From positions 31,654,008 to 31,718,007 of the forward strand of contig NC_091199.1 in assembly GCF_040958095.1 (NCBI RefSeq): 64,000 bases of DNA, in the 5' to 3' direction. The notes beneath the pieces are model-generated. The model worked only from the letters and a program-made list of their open reading frames with translations, was not told where the DNA came from and ran no database searches. Below, piece after piece: positions 1 through 11,612 of the stretch. Numbering within the stretch: position 1 is the stretch's first letter; the number at the start of each line of letters is the position of its first letter. Made by a program: the position numbers and the translations under genes. The stretch is from Procambarus clarkii (taxonomy: Eukaryota; Arthropoda; Malacostraca; Decapoda; Cambaridae).

Positions 1-1427
1 ACAGCCATGCTTGTATAGATTCTGCTTATGCTACTGACTGTGCTGTTTGCATAGCTACTGCTTGTACTGCTGACTGTGTTGTTTGTAGAACAATTGCTTG
101 TGCTGCTTACTGTGGTGATTGTAGTGATACTGCTTGCACTGCTGAGTGTGATGCTTGTAATGCTGCTTGTGCTGCTGCTGCTGCCGACCCTGGTGCTTGT
201 AGAGTTTTTGCTGTTTTTACGGTTGCTGCTGATGTTACTGTTTCTGGAGCTGATGTTGTTATTGTTGCTGGTGCTGCTCCTGTTACTAGTGCTGCTGTTG
301 TTTATGTGTCGGTTGTTGTTAATGATGCTGATGTTGTTACTGTTGCTGGTGCTGCTGTTGTTACAGGTGTTGCTGTTGTTACAGCTGTTGCTGTTGTTAC
401 AGCTGTTGCTGTTGTTACTGTTCCTTGTGCTGCTGTTGTTACTATTGCTGGTGATGTTACTGTTGCTGGTGCTGCTGTTTTTACTGGTGTTGATGTTATT
501 ATTGCTGCTGTGGTTACTGTTGCTGCTATTGTTCCTTTTTTCTGCGGTTGTTACTGTTACTGTGACTGCTGTTGTTACTGTTGTTGCTGTTTTTTGTTAC
601 TCCTGTTGATACTGTTACTGTTACTACTGTTGTTTCTGTGGCTACTGTTGTTACTGTGCCTGCTGTTGTTACTATTGCTGCTGTTGTTACTATTGCTGTT
701 GCTGGTGTTGTTACTGTTGCTGCTGTTACTACTCTTTTTATTGTTGCTGCTGTTGTTACTGTTGCTTGTGCTGTCCTTGTTACAGGTATTGCTGTTGTTG
801 CAGGTGCTGGTGTTGGTAATGTTGCTGCTGCTCGTTATTGTTGCTGCTGTTGTTACTGTTGCTTGTGCTGCTCTTGTTACTCTTGCTGGTGTTGTGGTGG
901 GTAATGATGCTGGTGCTGCTGTTGTTATTGTTGCTTATTCTGATGTTGTTACTTTTCCTGGTTTTTCTGTGGTAACTATTGCTGGTGCTGCTTTTGTTAC
1001 TGTTGCTGGTACTGCTGTTGTTAACGTTGCTGCTCTTGATGCTGTTCCTGATGCTGCTAATGTTACTGTTGATGCTGTGGATAATATGGCAGGGTCTACT
1101 GTTGTTCCTGTTGCTAGTGCTTCCGTTGCTTCTGTTGCTGGTATTGATTTTTTTAATGTTGCTGGTACTGCTGTTGTTACTGTTGCTGTCGATCCTGTTG
1201 TTACAGGTGTTGCTCTTGTTAGTGTTGTTGGCGCTGCTGTTTTTACAGTTGCTTATGATTCTGTTGTTAGTGGTGTTGTTGTTTTTACTGTTGCTACTGT
1301 TGTTACAGTTGCGGCTGTTTTTACAGTTGCTGCTGTTGTTACTGTTGCTGGTGCTGCTGTTGTCACTCATGCTTGTGCTACTGTTGTTACTATTGTTGAT
1401 GCTGCTGTTGTTACTATTGCTGCGTGA
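1..1427 (+). repeat. Higher-order satellite unit 1 (type A, 5' cut by window edge)
   Basis: The unit has a C-type header (about 1-210, triplets reading AADxxACS-like) followed by a V-type body of GTT/ACT/GCT/GGT triplets. It closes at a conserved TGA just before the boundary motif TATTCTGTGGCTACCGCC. Aligned with 3,043-4,469 I noticed only two base differences (near 1,313 and near 1,366), so it is a recent copy. The + frame is open but has no ATG at its head, and the other dialect frames are open too. I do not regard it as coding. Confidence 0.93.
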
Positions 1428-3014
1428 TATTCTGTGGCTACCGCCTGTGCTGCTGACAGTCATACTTGTATAGATACTGCTTATGCTACTGACTGTGCTG
1501 TTTGCATAGCTACTGCTTGTACAGCTAACTGTGTTGTTTGTAGAGCAATTGCTTGTGATGCTGACTGTGCTGCTTACTGTGGTGATTGTAGTGATACTGC
1601 TTGCACTGCTGAGTGTGATGCTTGTAATGCTGCTTGTGCTGCTGCTGCTGCTGCTGCCGACTCTGGTGCTAGTAGAGTTTCTGCTGTTTTTACGGTTGCT
1701 GCTAATGTTGTTACTGTTTCTGGAGCTGATGTTGTTATTGTTGCTGGTGCTGCTCTTGTTACTAGTGCTGCTGTTGTTGATGTATCGGTTGTTGTTAATG
1801 ATGCTGATGTTGTTACTGTTGCTGGTGCTCCTGTTGTTACTGCTGCTGGTGCTGCTGGTGCTGCTGTTGTTACAGGTGTTGCTGTTGTTACAGCTGTTGC
1901 TGTTGTTACAGCTGTTGCTGTTGTTACAGCTGTTGCTGTTGTTACTGTTCCTTGTGCTGCTGTTGTTACTATTGCTGGTGATGTTACTGTTGCTGGTGCT
2001 GCTGTCTTTACTGTTGTTGATGTTATTATTGCTGCTGTGGTTACTGTTGCTGCTATTGTTCCTTTTTTCTGCGGTTGTTACTGTTACTGTGACTGCTGTT
2101 GCTACTGTTGTTGCTGTTTTTTGTTACTCCTGTTGATACTGTTACTGTTACTACTGTTGTTTCTGTGGCTACTGTTGTTACTGTGCCTGTTGTTGTTACT
2201 ATTGCTGCTGTTGTTACTATTACTGTTGCTGGTGTTGTTACTATTGCTGCTGGTGTTACTGTTGCTGCTGTTACTACTCTTTTTATTGTTGCTGCTGTTG
2301 TTACTGTTGCTTGTGCTGCCCTTGTTACAGGTATTGCTGTTGTTGCAGGTGCTGGTGTTGGTAATGTTGCTGCTGCTCGTTATTGTTGCTGCTGTTGTTA
2401 CTGTTGCTTGTGCTGCTCTTGTTACTCTTGCTGGTGTTGTGGTGGGTAATGATGCTGGTGCTGCTGTTGTTATTGTTGCTTATTCTGATGTTGTTACTTT
2501 TCCTGGTTTTTCTGTGGTAACTATTGCTTGTGCTGCTTTTGTTACTGTTGCTGGTACTGCTGTTGTTAACGTTGCTGCTCTTGATACTGTTACTGATGCT
2601 GCTAATGTTACTGTTGATGCTGTGGATAATATGGCAGGGTCTACTGTTGTTCCTGTTGCTAGTGCTTCCGTTGCTTCTGTTGCTGGTATTGATTTTTTTA
2701 ATGTTGCTGGTGCTGCTGTTGTTACTGTTCATGGCGATCCTGTTGTTACAGGTGTTGCTCTTGTTAGTGTTGTTGGCGCTGCTGTTTTTACAGTTGCTTA
2801 TGATTCTGTTGTTAGTGGTGTTGTTGTTTTTACTGTTGCTACTGTTGTTTTTACTGTTGCTACTGTTGTTTTTACTGTTGCTACTGTTGTTACAGTTGCT
2901 GCTGTTTTTACAGTTGCTGCGGTGTTTACTGTTGCTGGTGCTGCTGTTGTCACTCTTGCTTGTGCTACTGTTGTTACTATGGTTGATGCTGCTGTTGTTA
3001 CTATTGCTGCGTGA
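1428..3014 (+). repeat. Higher-order satellite unit 2 (type B, 1,587 bp)
   Basis: This is a type B unit. It differs from type A by GTCATACTTG in the header, an extra GCT-rich stretch near 1,640-1,665, an added GCTGCTGGTGCTGCTGGTG stretch near 1,840-1,860, an extra GTTGTTACAGCTGTTGCT copy, and a threefold TTTTTACTGTTGCTACTG tract near 2,826-2,890. All size differences from type A are multiples of 3. It is nearly identical to 4,470-6,056. Confidence 0.93.
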
Positions 3015-4469
3015 TATTCTGTGGCTACCGCCTGTGCTGCTGACAGCCATGCTTGTATAGATTCTGCTTATGCTACTGACTGTGCTGTTTGCATAGCTAC
3101 TGCTTGTACTGCTGACTGTGTTGTTTGTAGAACAATTGCTTGTGCTGCTTACTGTGGTGATTGTAGTGATACTGCTTGCACTGCTGAGTGTGATGCTTGT
3201 AATGCTGCTTGTGCTGCTGCTGCTGCCGACCCTGGTGCTTGTAGAGTTTTTGCTGTTTTTACGGTTGCTGCTGATGTTACTGTTTCTGGAGCTGATGTTG
3301 TTATTGTTGCTGGTGCTGCTCCTGTTACTAGTGCTGCTGTTGTTTATGTGTCGGTTGTTGTTAATGATGCTGATGTTGTTACTGTTGCTGGTGCTGCTGT
3401 TGTTACAGGTGTTGCTGTTGTTACAGCTGTTGCTGTTGTTACAGCTGTTGCTGTTGTTACTGTTCCTTGTGCTGCTGTTGTTACTATTGCTGGTGATGTT
3501 ACTGTTGCTGGTGCTGCTGTTTTTACTGGTGTTGATGTTATTATTGCTGCTGTGGTTACTGTTGCTGCTATTGTTCCTTTTTTCTGCGGTTGTTACTGTT
3601 ACTGTGACTGCTGTTGTTACTGTTGTTGCTGTTTTTTGTTACTCCTGTTGATACTGTTACTGTTACTACTGTTGTTTCTGTGGCTACTGTTGTTACTGTG
3701 CCTGCTGTTGTTACTATTGCTGCTGTTGTTACTATTGCTGTTGCTGGTGTTGTTACTGTTGCTGCTGTTACTACTCTTTTTATTGTTGCTGCTGTTGTTA
3801 CTGTTGCTTGTGCTGTCCTTGTTACAGGTATTGCTGTTGTTGCAGGTGCTGGTGTTGGTAATGTTGCTGCTGCTCGTTATTGTTGCTGCTGTTGTTACTG
3901 TTGCTTGTGCTGCTCTTGTTACTCTTGCTGGTGTTGTGGTGGGTAATGATGCTGGTGCTGCTGTTGTTATTGTTGCTTATTCTGATGTTGTTACTTTTCC
4001 TGGTTTTTCTGTGGTAACTATTGCTGGTGCTGCTTTTGTTACTGTTGCTGGTACTGCTGTTGTTAACGTTGCTGCTCTTGATGCTGTTCCTGATGCTGCT
4101 AATGTTACTGTTGATGCTGTGGATAATATGGCAGGGTCTACTGTTGTTCCTGTTGCTAGTGCTTCCGTTGCTTCTGTTGCTGGTATTGATTTTTTTAATG
4201 TTGCTGGTACTGCTGTTGTTACTGTTGCTGTCGATCCTGTTGTTACAGGTGTTGCTCTTGTTAGTGTTGTTGGCGCTGCTGTTTTTACAGTTGCTTATGA
4301 TTCTGTTGTTAGTGGTGTTGTTGTTTTTACTGTTGCTACTGTTGTTACAGTTGCTGCTGTTTTTACAGTTGCTGCTGTTGTTACTGTTGCTGGTGCTGCT
4401 GTTGTCCCTCATGCTTGTGCTACTGTTGTTACTATTGTTGATGCTGCTGTTGTTACTATTGCTGCGTGA
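3015..4469 (+). repeat. Higher-order satellite unit 3 (type A, 1,455 bp)
   Basis: This complete type A unit lies 3,042 bp from unit 1. The header occupies about 3,015-3,250 and the V body the rest. It sets the reference length for type A. The boundary is again GCTGCGTGATATTCTGTGGC. Confidence 0.93.
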
Positions 4470-6056
4470 TATTCTGTGGCTACCGCCTGTGCTGCTGACA
4501 GTCATACTTGTATAGATACTGCTTATGCTACTGACTGTGCTGTTTGCATAGCTACTGCTTGTACAGCTAACTGTGTTGTTTGTAGAGCAATTGCTTGTGA
4601 TGCTGACTGTGCTGCTTACTGTGGTGATTGTAGTGATACTGCTTGCACTGCTGAGTGTGATGCTTGTAATGCTGCTTGTGCTGCTGCTGCTGCTGCTGCC
4701 GACTCTGGTGCTAGTAGAGTTTCTGCTGTTTTTACGGTTGCTGCTAATGTTGTTACTGTTTCTGGAGCTGATGTTGTTATTGTTGCTGGTGCTGCTCTTG
4801 TTACTAGTGCTGCTGTTGTTGATGTATCGGTTGTTGTTAATGATGCTGATGTTGTTACTGTTGCTGGTGCTCCTGTTGTTACTGCTGCTGGTGCTGCTGG
4901 TGCTGCTGTTGTTACAGGTGTTGCTGTTGTTACAGCTGTTGCTGTTGTTACAGCTGTTGCTGTTGTTACAGCTGTTGCTGTTGTTACTGTTCCTTGTGCT
5001 GCTGTTGTTACTATTGCTGGTGATGTTACTGTTGCTGGTGCTGCTGTCTTTACTGTTGTTGATGTTATTATTGCTGCTGTGGTTACTGTTGCTGCTATTG
5101 TTCCTTTTTTCTGCGGTTGTTACTGTTACTGTGACTGCTGTTGTTACTGTTGTTGCTGTTTTTTGTTACTCCTGTTGACACTGTTACTGTTACTACTGTT
5201 GTTTCTGTGGCTACTGTTGTTACTGTGCCTGTTGTTGTTACTATTGCTGCTGTTGTTACTATTACTGTTGCTGGTGTTGTTACTATTGCTGCTGGTGTTA
5301 CTGTTGCTGCTGTTACTACTCTTTTTATTGTTGCTGCTGTTGTTACTGTTGCTTGTGCTGCCCTTGTTACAGGTATTGCTGTTGTTGCAGGTGCTGGTGT
5401 TGGTAATGTTGCTGCTGCTCGTTATTGTTGCTGCTGTTGTTACTGTTGCTTGTGCTGCTCTTGTTACTCTTGCTGGTGTTGTGGTGGGTAATGATGCTGG
5501 TGCTGCTGTTGTTATTGTTGCTTATTCTGATGTTGTTACTTTTCCTGGTTTTTCTGTGGTAACTATTGCTTGTGCTGCTTTTGTTACTGTTGCTGGTACT
5601 GCTGTTGTTAACGTTGCTGCTCTTGATACTGTTACTGATGCTGCTAATGTTACTGTTGATGCTGTGGATAATATGGCAGGGTCTACTGTTGTTCCTGTTG
5701 CTAGTGCTTCCGTTGCTTCTGTTGCTGGTATTGATTTTTTTAATGTTGCTGGTGCTGCTGTTGTTACTGTTCATGGCGATCCTGTTGTTACAGGTGTTGC
5801 TCTTGTTAGTGTTGTTGGCGCTGCTGTTTTTACAGTTTCTTATGATTCTGTTGTTAGTGGTGTTGTTGTTTTTACTGTTGCTACTGTTGTTTTTACTGTT
5901 GCTACTGTTGTTTTTACTGTTGCTACTGTTGTTACAGTTGCTGCTGTTTTTACAGTTGCTGCTGTTGTTACTGTTGCTGGTGCTGCTGTTGTCACTCTTG
6001 CTTGTGCTACTGTTGTTACTATGGTTGATGCTGCTGTTGTTACTATTGCTGCGTGA
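4470..6056 (+). repeat. Higher-order satellite unit 4 (type B, 1,587 bp)
   Basis: This complete type B unit has the same length as unit 2, and I saw only scattered single-base differences (for example GTTGACACTG near 5,174 where unit 2 has GTTGATACTG). Together with unit 3 it forms one 3,042-bp A-B dimer. Confidence 0.93.
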
Positions 6057-7493
6057 TATTCTGTGGCTACCGCCTGTGCTGCTGACAGCCATGCTTGTAT
6101 AGATTCTGCTTATGCTACTGACTGTGCTGTTTGCATAGCTACTGCTTGTACTGCTGACTGTGTTGTTTGTAGAACAATTGCTTGTGCTGCTTACTGTGGT
6201 GATTGTAGTGATACTGCTTGCACTGCTGAGTGTGATGCTTGTAATGCTGCTTGTGCTGCTGCTGCTGCCGACCCTGGTGCTTGTAGAGTTTTTGCTGTTT
6301 TTACGGTTGCTGCTGATGTTACTGTTTCTGGAGCTGATGTTGTTATTGTTGCTGGTGCTGCTCCTGTTACTAGTGCTGCTGTTGTTTATGTGTCGGTTGT
6401 TGTTAATGATGCTGATGTTGTTACTGTTGCTGGTGCTGCTGTTGTTACAGGTGTTGCTGTTGTTACAGCTGTTGCTGTTGTTACAGCTGTTGCTGTTGTT
6501 ACTGTTCCTTGTGCTGCTGTTGTTACTATTGCTGGTGATGTTACTGTTGCTGGTGCTGCTGTTTTTACTGGTGTTGATGTTATTATTGCTGCTGTGATTA
6601 CTGTTGCTGCTATTGTTCCTTTTTTCTGCGGTTGTTACTGTTACTGTGACTGCTGTTGTTACTGTTGTTGCTGTTTTTTGTTACTCCTGTTGATACTGTT
6701 ACTGTTACTACTGTTGTTTCTGTGGCTACTGTTGTTACTGTGCCTGCTGTTGTTACTATTGCTGTTGCTGGTGTTGTTACTGTTGCTGCTGTTACTACTC
6801 TTTTTATTGTTGCTGCTGTTGTTACTGTTGCTTGTGCTGTCCTTGTTACAGGTATTGCTGTTGTTGCAGGTGCTGGTGTTGGTAATGTTGCTGCTGCTCG
6901 TTATTGTTGCTGCTGTTGTTACTGTTGCTTGTGCTGCTCTTGTTACTCTTGCTGGTGTTGTGGTGGGTAATGATGCTGGTGCTGCTGTTGTTATTGTTGC
7001 TTATTCTGATGTTGTTACTTTTCCTGGTTTTTCTGTGGTAACTATTGCTGGTGCTGCTTTTGTTACTGTTGCTGGTACTGCTGTTGTTAACGTTGCTGCT
7101 CTTGATGCTGTTCCTGATGCTGCTAATGTTACTGTTGATGCTGTGGATAATATGGCAGGGTCTACTGTTGTTCCTGTTGCTAGTGCTTCCGTTGCTTCTG
7201 TTGCTGGTATTGATTTTTTTAATGTTGCTGGTACTGCTGTTGTTACTGTTGCTGTCGATCCTGTTGTTACAGGTGTTGCTCTTGTTAGTGTTGTTGGCGC
7301 TGCTGTTTTTACAGTTGCTTATGATTCTGTTGTTAGTGGTGTTGTTGTTTTTACTGTTGCTACTGTTGTTACAGTTGCTGCTGTTTTTACAGTTGCTGCT
7401 GTTTTTACTGTTGCTGGTGCTGCTGTTGTCACTCATGCTTGTGCTACTGTTGTTACTATTGTTGATGCTGCTGTTGTTACTATTGCTGCGTGA
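6057..7493 (+). repeat. Higher-order satellite unit 5 (type A, 1,437 bp)
   Basis: This type A unit is 18 bp shorter than unit 3. The loss, near 6,750-6,770, is one complete V subunit. Otherwise it is nearly identical to units 1 and 3. The single-subunit loss suggests slippage or unequal exchange in whole subunits. Confidence 0.92.
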
Positions 7494-9056
7494 TATTCTG
7501 TGGCTACCGCCTGTGCTGCTGACAGTCATACTTGTATAGATACTGCTTATGCTACTGACTGTGCTGTTTGCATAGCTACTGCTTGTACAGCTAACTGTGT
7601 TGTTTGTAGAGCAATTGCTTGTGATGCTGACTGTGCTGCTTACTGTGGTGATTGTAGTGATACTGCTTGCACTGCTGAGTGTGATGCTTGTAATGCTGCT
7701 TGTGCTGCTGCTGCTGCTGCTGCCGACTCTGGTGCTAGTAGAGTTTCTGCTGTTTTTACGGTTGCTGCTAATGTTGTTACTGTTTCTGGAGCTGATGTTG
7801 TTATTGTTGCTGGTGCTGCTCTTGTTACTAGTGCTGCTGTTGTTGATGTATCGGTTGTTGTTAATGATGCTGATGTTGTTACTGTTGCTGGTGCTCCTGT
7901 TGTTACTGCTGCTGGTGCTGCTGGTGCTGCTGTTGTTACAGGTGTTGCTGTTGTTACAGCTGTTGCTGTTGTTACAGCTGTTGCTGTTGTTACAGCTGTT
8001 GCTGTTGTTACAGCTGTTGCTGTTGTTACTGTTCCTTGTGCTGCTGTTGTTACTATTGCTGGTGATGTTACTGTTGCTGGTGCTGCTGTCTTTACTGTTG
8101 TTGATGTTATTATTGCTGCTGTGGTTACTGTTGCTGCTATTGTTCCTTTTTTCTGCGGTTGTTACTGTTACTGTGACTGCTGTTGTTACTGTTGTTGCTG
8201 TTTTTTGTTACTCCTGTTGATACTGTTACTGTTACTACTGTTGTTTCTGTGGCTACTGTTGTTACTGTGCCTGCTGTTGTTACTATTGCTGCTGTTGTTA
8301 CTATTACTTTTGCTGGTGTTGTTACTATTGCTGCTGGTGTTACTGTTGCTGCTGTTACTACTCTTTTTATTGTTGCTGCTGTTGTTACTGTTGCTTGTGC
8401 TGCCCTTGTTACAGGTATTGCTGTTGTTGCAGGTGCTGGTGTTGGTAATGTTGCTGCTGCTCGTTATTGTTGCTGCTGTTGTTACTGTTGCTTGTGCTGC
8501 TCTTGTTACTCTTGCTGGTGTTGTGGTGGGTAATGATGCTGGTGCTGCTGTTGTTATTGTTGCTTATTCTGATGTTGTTACTTTTCCTGGTTTTTCTGTG
8601 GTAACTATTGCTGGTGCTGCTTTTGTTACTGTTGCTGGTACTGCTGTTGTTAACGTTGCTGCTCTTGATACTGTTCCTGATGCTGCTAATGTTACTGTTG
8701 ATGCTGTGGATAATATGGCAGGGTCTACTGTTGTTCCTGTTGCTAGTGCTTCCGTTGCTTCTGTTGCTGGTATTGATTTTTTTAATGTTGCTGGTACTGC
8801 TGTTGTTACTGTTGCTGGCGATCCTGTTGTTACAGGTGTTGCTCTTGTTAGTGTTGTTGGCGCTGCTGTTTTTACAGTTGCTTATGATTCTGTTGTTAGT
8901 GGTGTTGTTGTTTTTACTGTTGCTACTGTTGTTACAGTTGCTGCTGTTTTTACAGTTGCTGCTGTTGTTACTGTTGCTGGTGCTGCTGTTGTCACTCTTG
9001 CTTGTGCTACTGTTGTTACTATTGTTGATGCTGCTGTTGTTACTATTGCTGCGTGA
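7494..9056 (+). repeat. Higher-order satellite unit 6 (B/A hybrid, 1,563 bp)
   Basis: The first half carries type B markers (GTCATACTTG, the enlarged GCT-rich stretch, the GCTGCTGGTGCTGCTGGTG insert). The second half carries type A markers (ATTGCTGGTGCTGC, GTTGCTGGTACTGC, a single rather than triple TTTTTACTGTTGCTACTG). GATACTGTTCCTGATG at about 8,666 mixes the B GATACTG with the A GTTCCTG. It is either an ancestral form or the product of gene conversion or unequal exchange. Confidence 0.9.
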
Positions 9057-10674
9057 TATTCTGTGGCTACCGCCTGTGCTGCTGACAGTCATGCTTGTAT
9101 AGATACTGCTTATGCTACTGACTGTGCTGTTTGCATAGCTACTGCTTGTACTGCTGACTGTGATGTTTGTAGAGCAATTGCTTGTGATGCTGACTGTGGT
9201 GATTGTAGTGATACTGCTTGCGCTGCTGAGTGTGATGCTTGTAATGCTGCTTGTGATGCTGCTGCTGCTGCCGACTCTGGTGCTTGTAGAGTTTCTGCTG
9301 TTTTTATGGTTGCTGCTGATGTTGTTACTGTTTCTAGAGCTGATGTTGTTATTGTTGCTGGTGCTGCTGTTGTTGATGTGTCGGTTGTTGTTAATGATGC
9401 TGATGTTGTTACTGTTGCTGGTGCTTCTGTTGTTACTAGTGCTCCTTTTGTTGCTGTTACTGCTGTTGTTACTGTTGCTGATGTTGATGCCGTTGCTTCT
9501 GTTGTTACTGGTGATGTTGTTGTTACTGTAGTTGTTACTGTTGCTGGTGTTGGTACTGGTGTTGCTGTTGTTACCAGTGTTGCTGCTGTTACTACTGCTA
9601 GTGCTGCTGTTGTTACTGCTGCTGGTGCTGCTGTTGTTACAGGTGTTGCTGTTGTTACAGCTGATGCTGTTGTTACTGTTCCTTGTGCTGTTGTTGTTAC
9701 TATTGCTGGTGATGTTACTGTTGCTGTTGCTGCTGTTTTTACTGGTGTTGATTTTATTGTTGCTGCTGTTGTTACTGTTACTGCTGCTTTTTGTTACTCC
9801 TGTTGATACTGTTGTTGTTACTACTGTTGTTTCTGTGGCTACTGTTGTTACTGTGCCTGCTGCTGTTACTATTGCTGCTGTTGTTACTATTGCTGTTGCT
9901 GGTGTTGTTACTGTTGCTGCTGGTGTTACTGTTGCTGCTGTTACTACTTTTTTTATTGTTGCTGTTGTAGTTACTGTTACTTGTGCTGCCGTTGTTACAG
10001 GTATTGCTGTTGTTGCAAGTGCTGGTGTTGGTAATGTTGCTGCTGCTCGTTATTGTTGCTTCTGTTTTTACTGTTGCTCTTGCTGCTGTTGATACTGTTA
10101 CTATTGTTGCTGTTGTTAGTGTTGCTGCTGTTGTTACTGTTACTGCTGTTGTTACTGTTACTGCTGTTGTTACTGTTGCTGCTGTTGTTACTGTGGTTGC
10201 TGTTGTTACTATTGCTGCTGTTGTTACTGTGTCTGCTGTTGTCACTGTTACTGCTGTTGTTACTGTTGCTGGTGCTGCTGTTGTTGCTGATGCTGCTGTT
10301 GTTACTGTTGCTTCCATTATTACTGTTGCTGGTGCTGCTGTTGTTACTTTTGCTTGTGCTCCTGTTGTTATTGTTGATGGTGTATTTACTGCTGCTGGTG
10401 CTGCTTTTGTTACTGGTTTCATTGTTGTTACTATTGCTTCTGTTGTTACTGTTGTTGTTGTTGTTGTTACTGTTGCTGGTACTGCTGTTGTTATTGTTGC
10501 TGGTGCTGCTGTTGTTACTGGTGTTGTTGTTTTTACTGTTGCTGCTGTTGTTACAGTTGCTGCTGTTTTTACAGTTGCTGCTATTGTTACGGTTGCTGGT
10601 GCTGCTGTTGTCATTCTTGCTTGTGCTACTTTTGTTGCTATTGTTGATGCTGCTGTTGATACTACTGCTGCTGG
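9057..10674 (+). repeat. Diverged satellite unit 7
   Basis: It keeps the boundary motif and the header (about 9,057-9,290) but the body has clearly diverged from units 1-6. It ends at GCTGCTGGATTTACTGTGGC, a changed form of the conserved boundary in which TGA has become GGA. It marks the decay zone at the edge of the homogenised array. Confidence 0.85.
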
Positions 10675-10836
10675 ATTTACTGTGGCAACCGCCTATGCTG
10701 CTTACAGTCGTGCTTGTAGAGTTATTGCTTGTGATGCTGACTGTGCTGTTTGTAGGACTACTGATTGTGCTTCTTACTGTGGTGCTTGTTGTAATACTAC
10801 TTACGCGGCCGAGAGTGATGCGTGTATTGCTGCGTG

Positions 10837-10868
<32 letters not shown>

Positions 10869-11427
10869 ACAGAGGTGCTTGTAGAGTTCCAGCTGTTTTT
10901 ACTGTTGCTGCTGATGTTCTTACTGTTTCTGGTGCTGATTTTGTTACTGTAGCTGGTGCTGTTCTTGGTACTGGTACTGCTGTTGTTGATATGTCGGTTG
11001 TTGTTAATGATGCGGATGTTGTTATGTTGCTGGTGCTCCTGTTGTTACAAGTGCTGCTGTTGTTACCGTTGCTGCTGTTGTTACTGGTGCTGTTGTAGTT
11101 ACTGTTGCTGCTGTTGGTACTGGTGTTGCTGTTGTTACCTGTGTTGCTGTTGTTACTGCTGCTGGTGCTGCTGTTGTTACAGGTGTTGCTGTTGTTTCAG
11201 CTGTTGCTGTTGTTACTGTTTTTTGTGCTGCTGTTGTTACTATTGCTGGTAATGTTACTGTTGCTAGTGCGGCTGTTTTTACTGATATTAATGTTATTGT
11301 TGCTGCTGTTGTTACTGTTGTTATTGTTGTTACAGTTGCTGCTGTTGTTACTGTTGCTTGTGCTACTGTGTTACTATTGCTGGTGCTAGTGTTATTACTA
11401 TTGCTGCTGATTTTACTGTTGCTACTG
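10675..11427 (+). repeat. Diverged, shortened satellite unit 8
   Basis: The header is recognisable (ACTGTGGCAACCGCC, then the CA/CTG-rich stretch at 10,690-10,880) and is followed by a V body of about 550 bp before the next header. The header contains the longest pure CTG run in this part of the window. Confidence 0.8.
10837..10868 (+). repeat. Pure (TGC)n microsatellite, about 10.5 copies
   Basis: There are 32 bases of uninterrupted TGC/CTG within a satellite header. The equivalent stretch in units 1-6 is shorter (4-6 copies), so this is a locally expanded version. CTG/CAG tracts are known to form slipped hairpins. Confidence 0.9.
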
Positions 11428-11612
11428 TTTGTGGTGCTGACTGTGCTGTTTGTAGACTTTCGGCTTTTGCTTCTTACTGGGGGTGCTTGTATTAATTCTG
11501 CTTATGCTGCTGACTGTGTTGGTTGTAGAGGTACTGTTTGTGCTCTTCACTGTAATGATTGTAGAGCTACTGCTTGTGCTGCTGACTGTAGTGCTTGTAG
11601 TGTTGCTGCTGT
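11428..11612 (+). repeat. Isolated C-type header
   Basis: GTGGTGCTGACTGTGCTGTT and the following roughly 185 bp are C-dialect sequence embedded between V-type stretches. It resembles the headers of units 1-8 and marks a further, very diverged module. Confidence 0.75.

Noticed and set aside
9778-10614. Minus-strand Thr/Ala/Pro-rich frame resembling a mucin (also 18,356-19,129, 26,963-27,745, 36,230-37,171)
   Set aside because: The mucin look is the automatic minus-strand translation of the V and C units. There is no signal peptide, no stable domain and no conserved start between copies, and the frame is disrupted differently from copy to copy.
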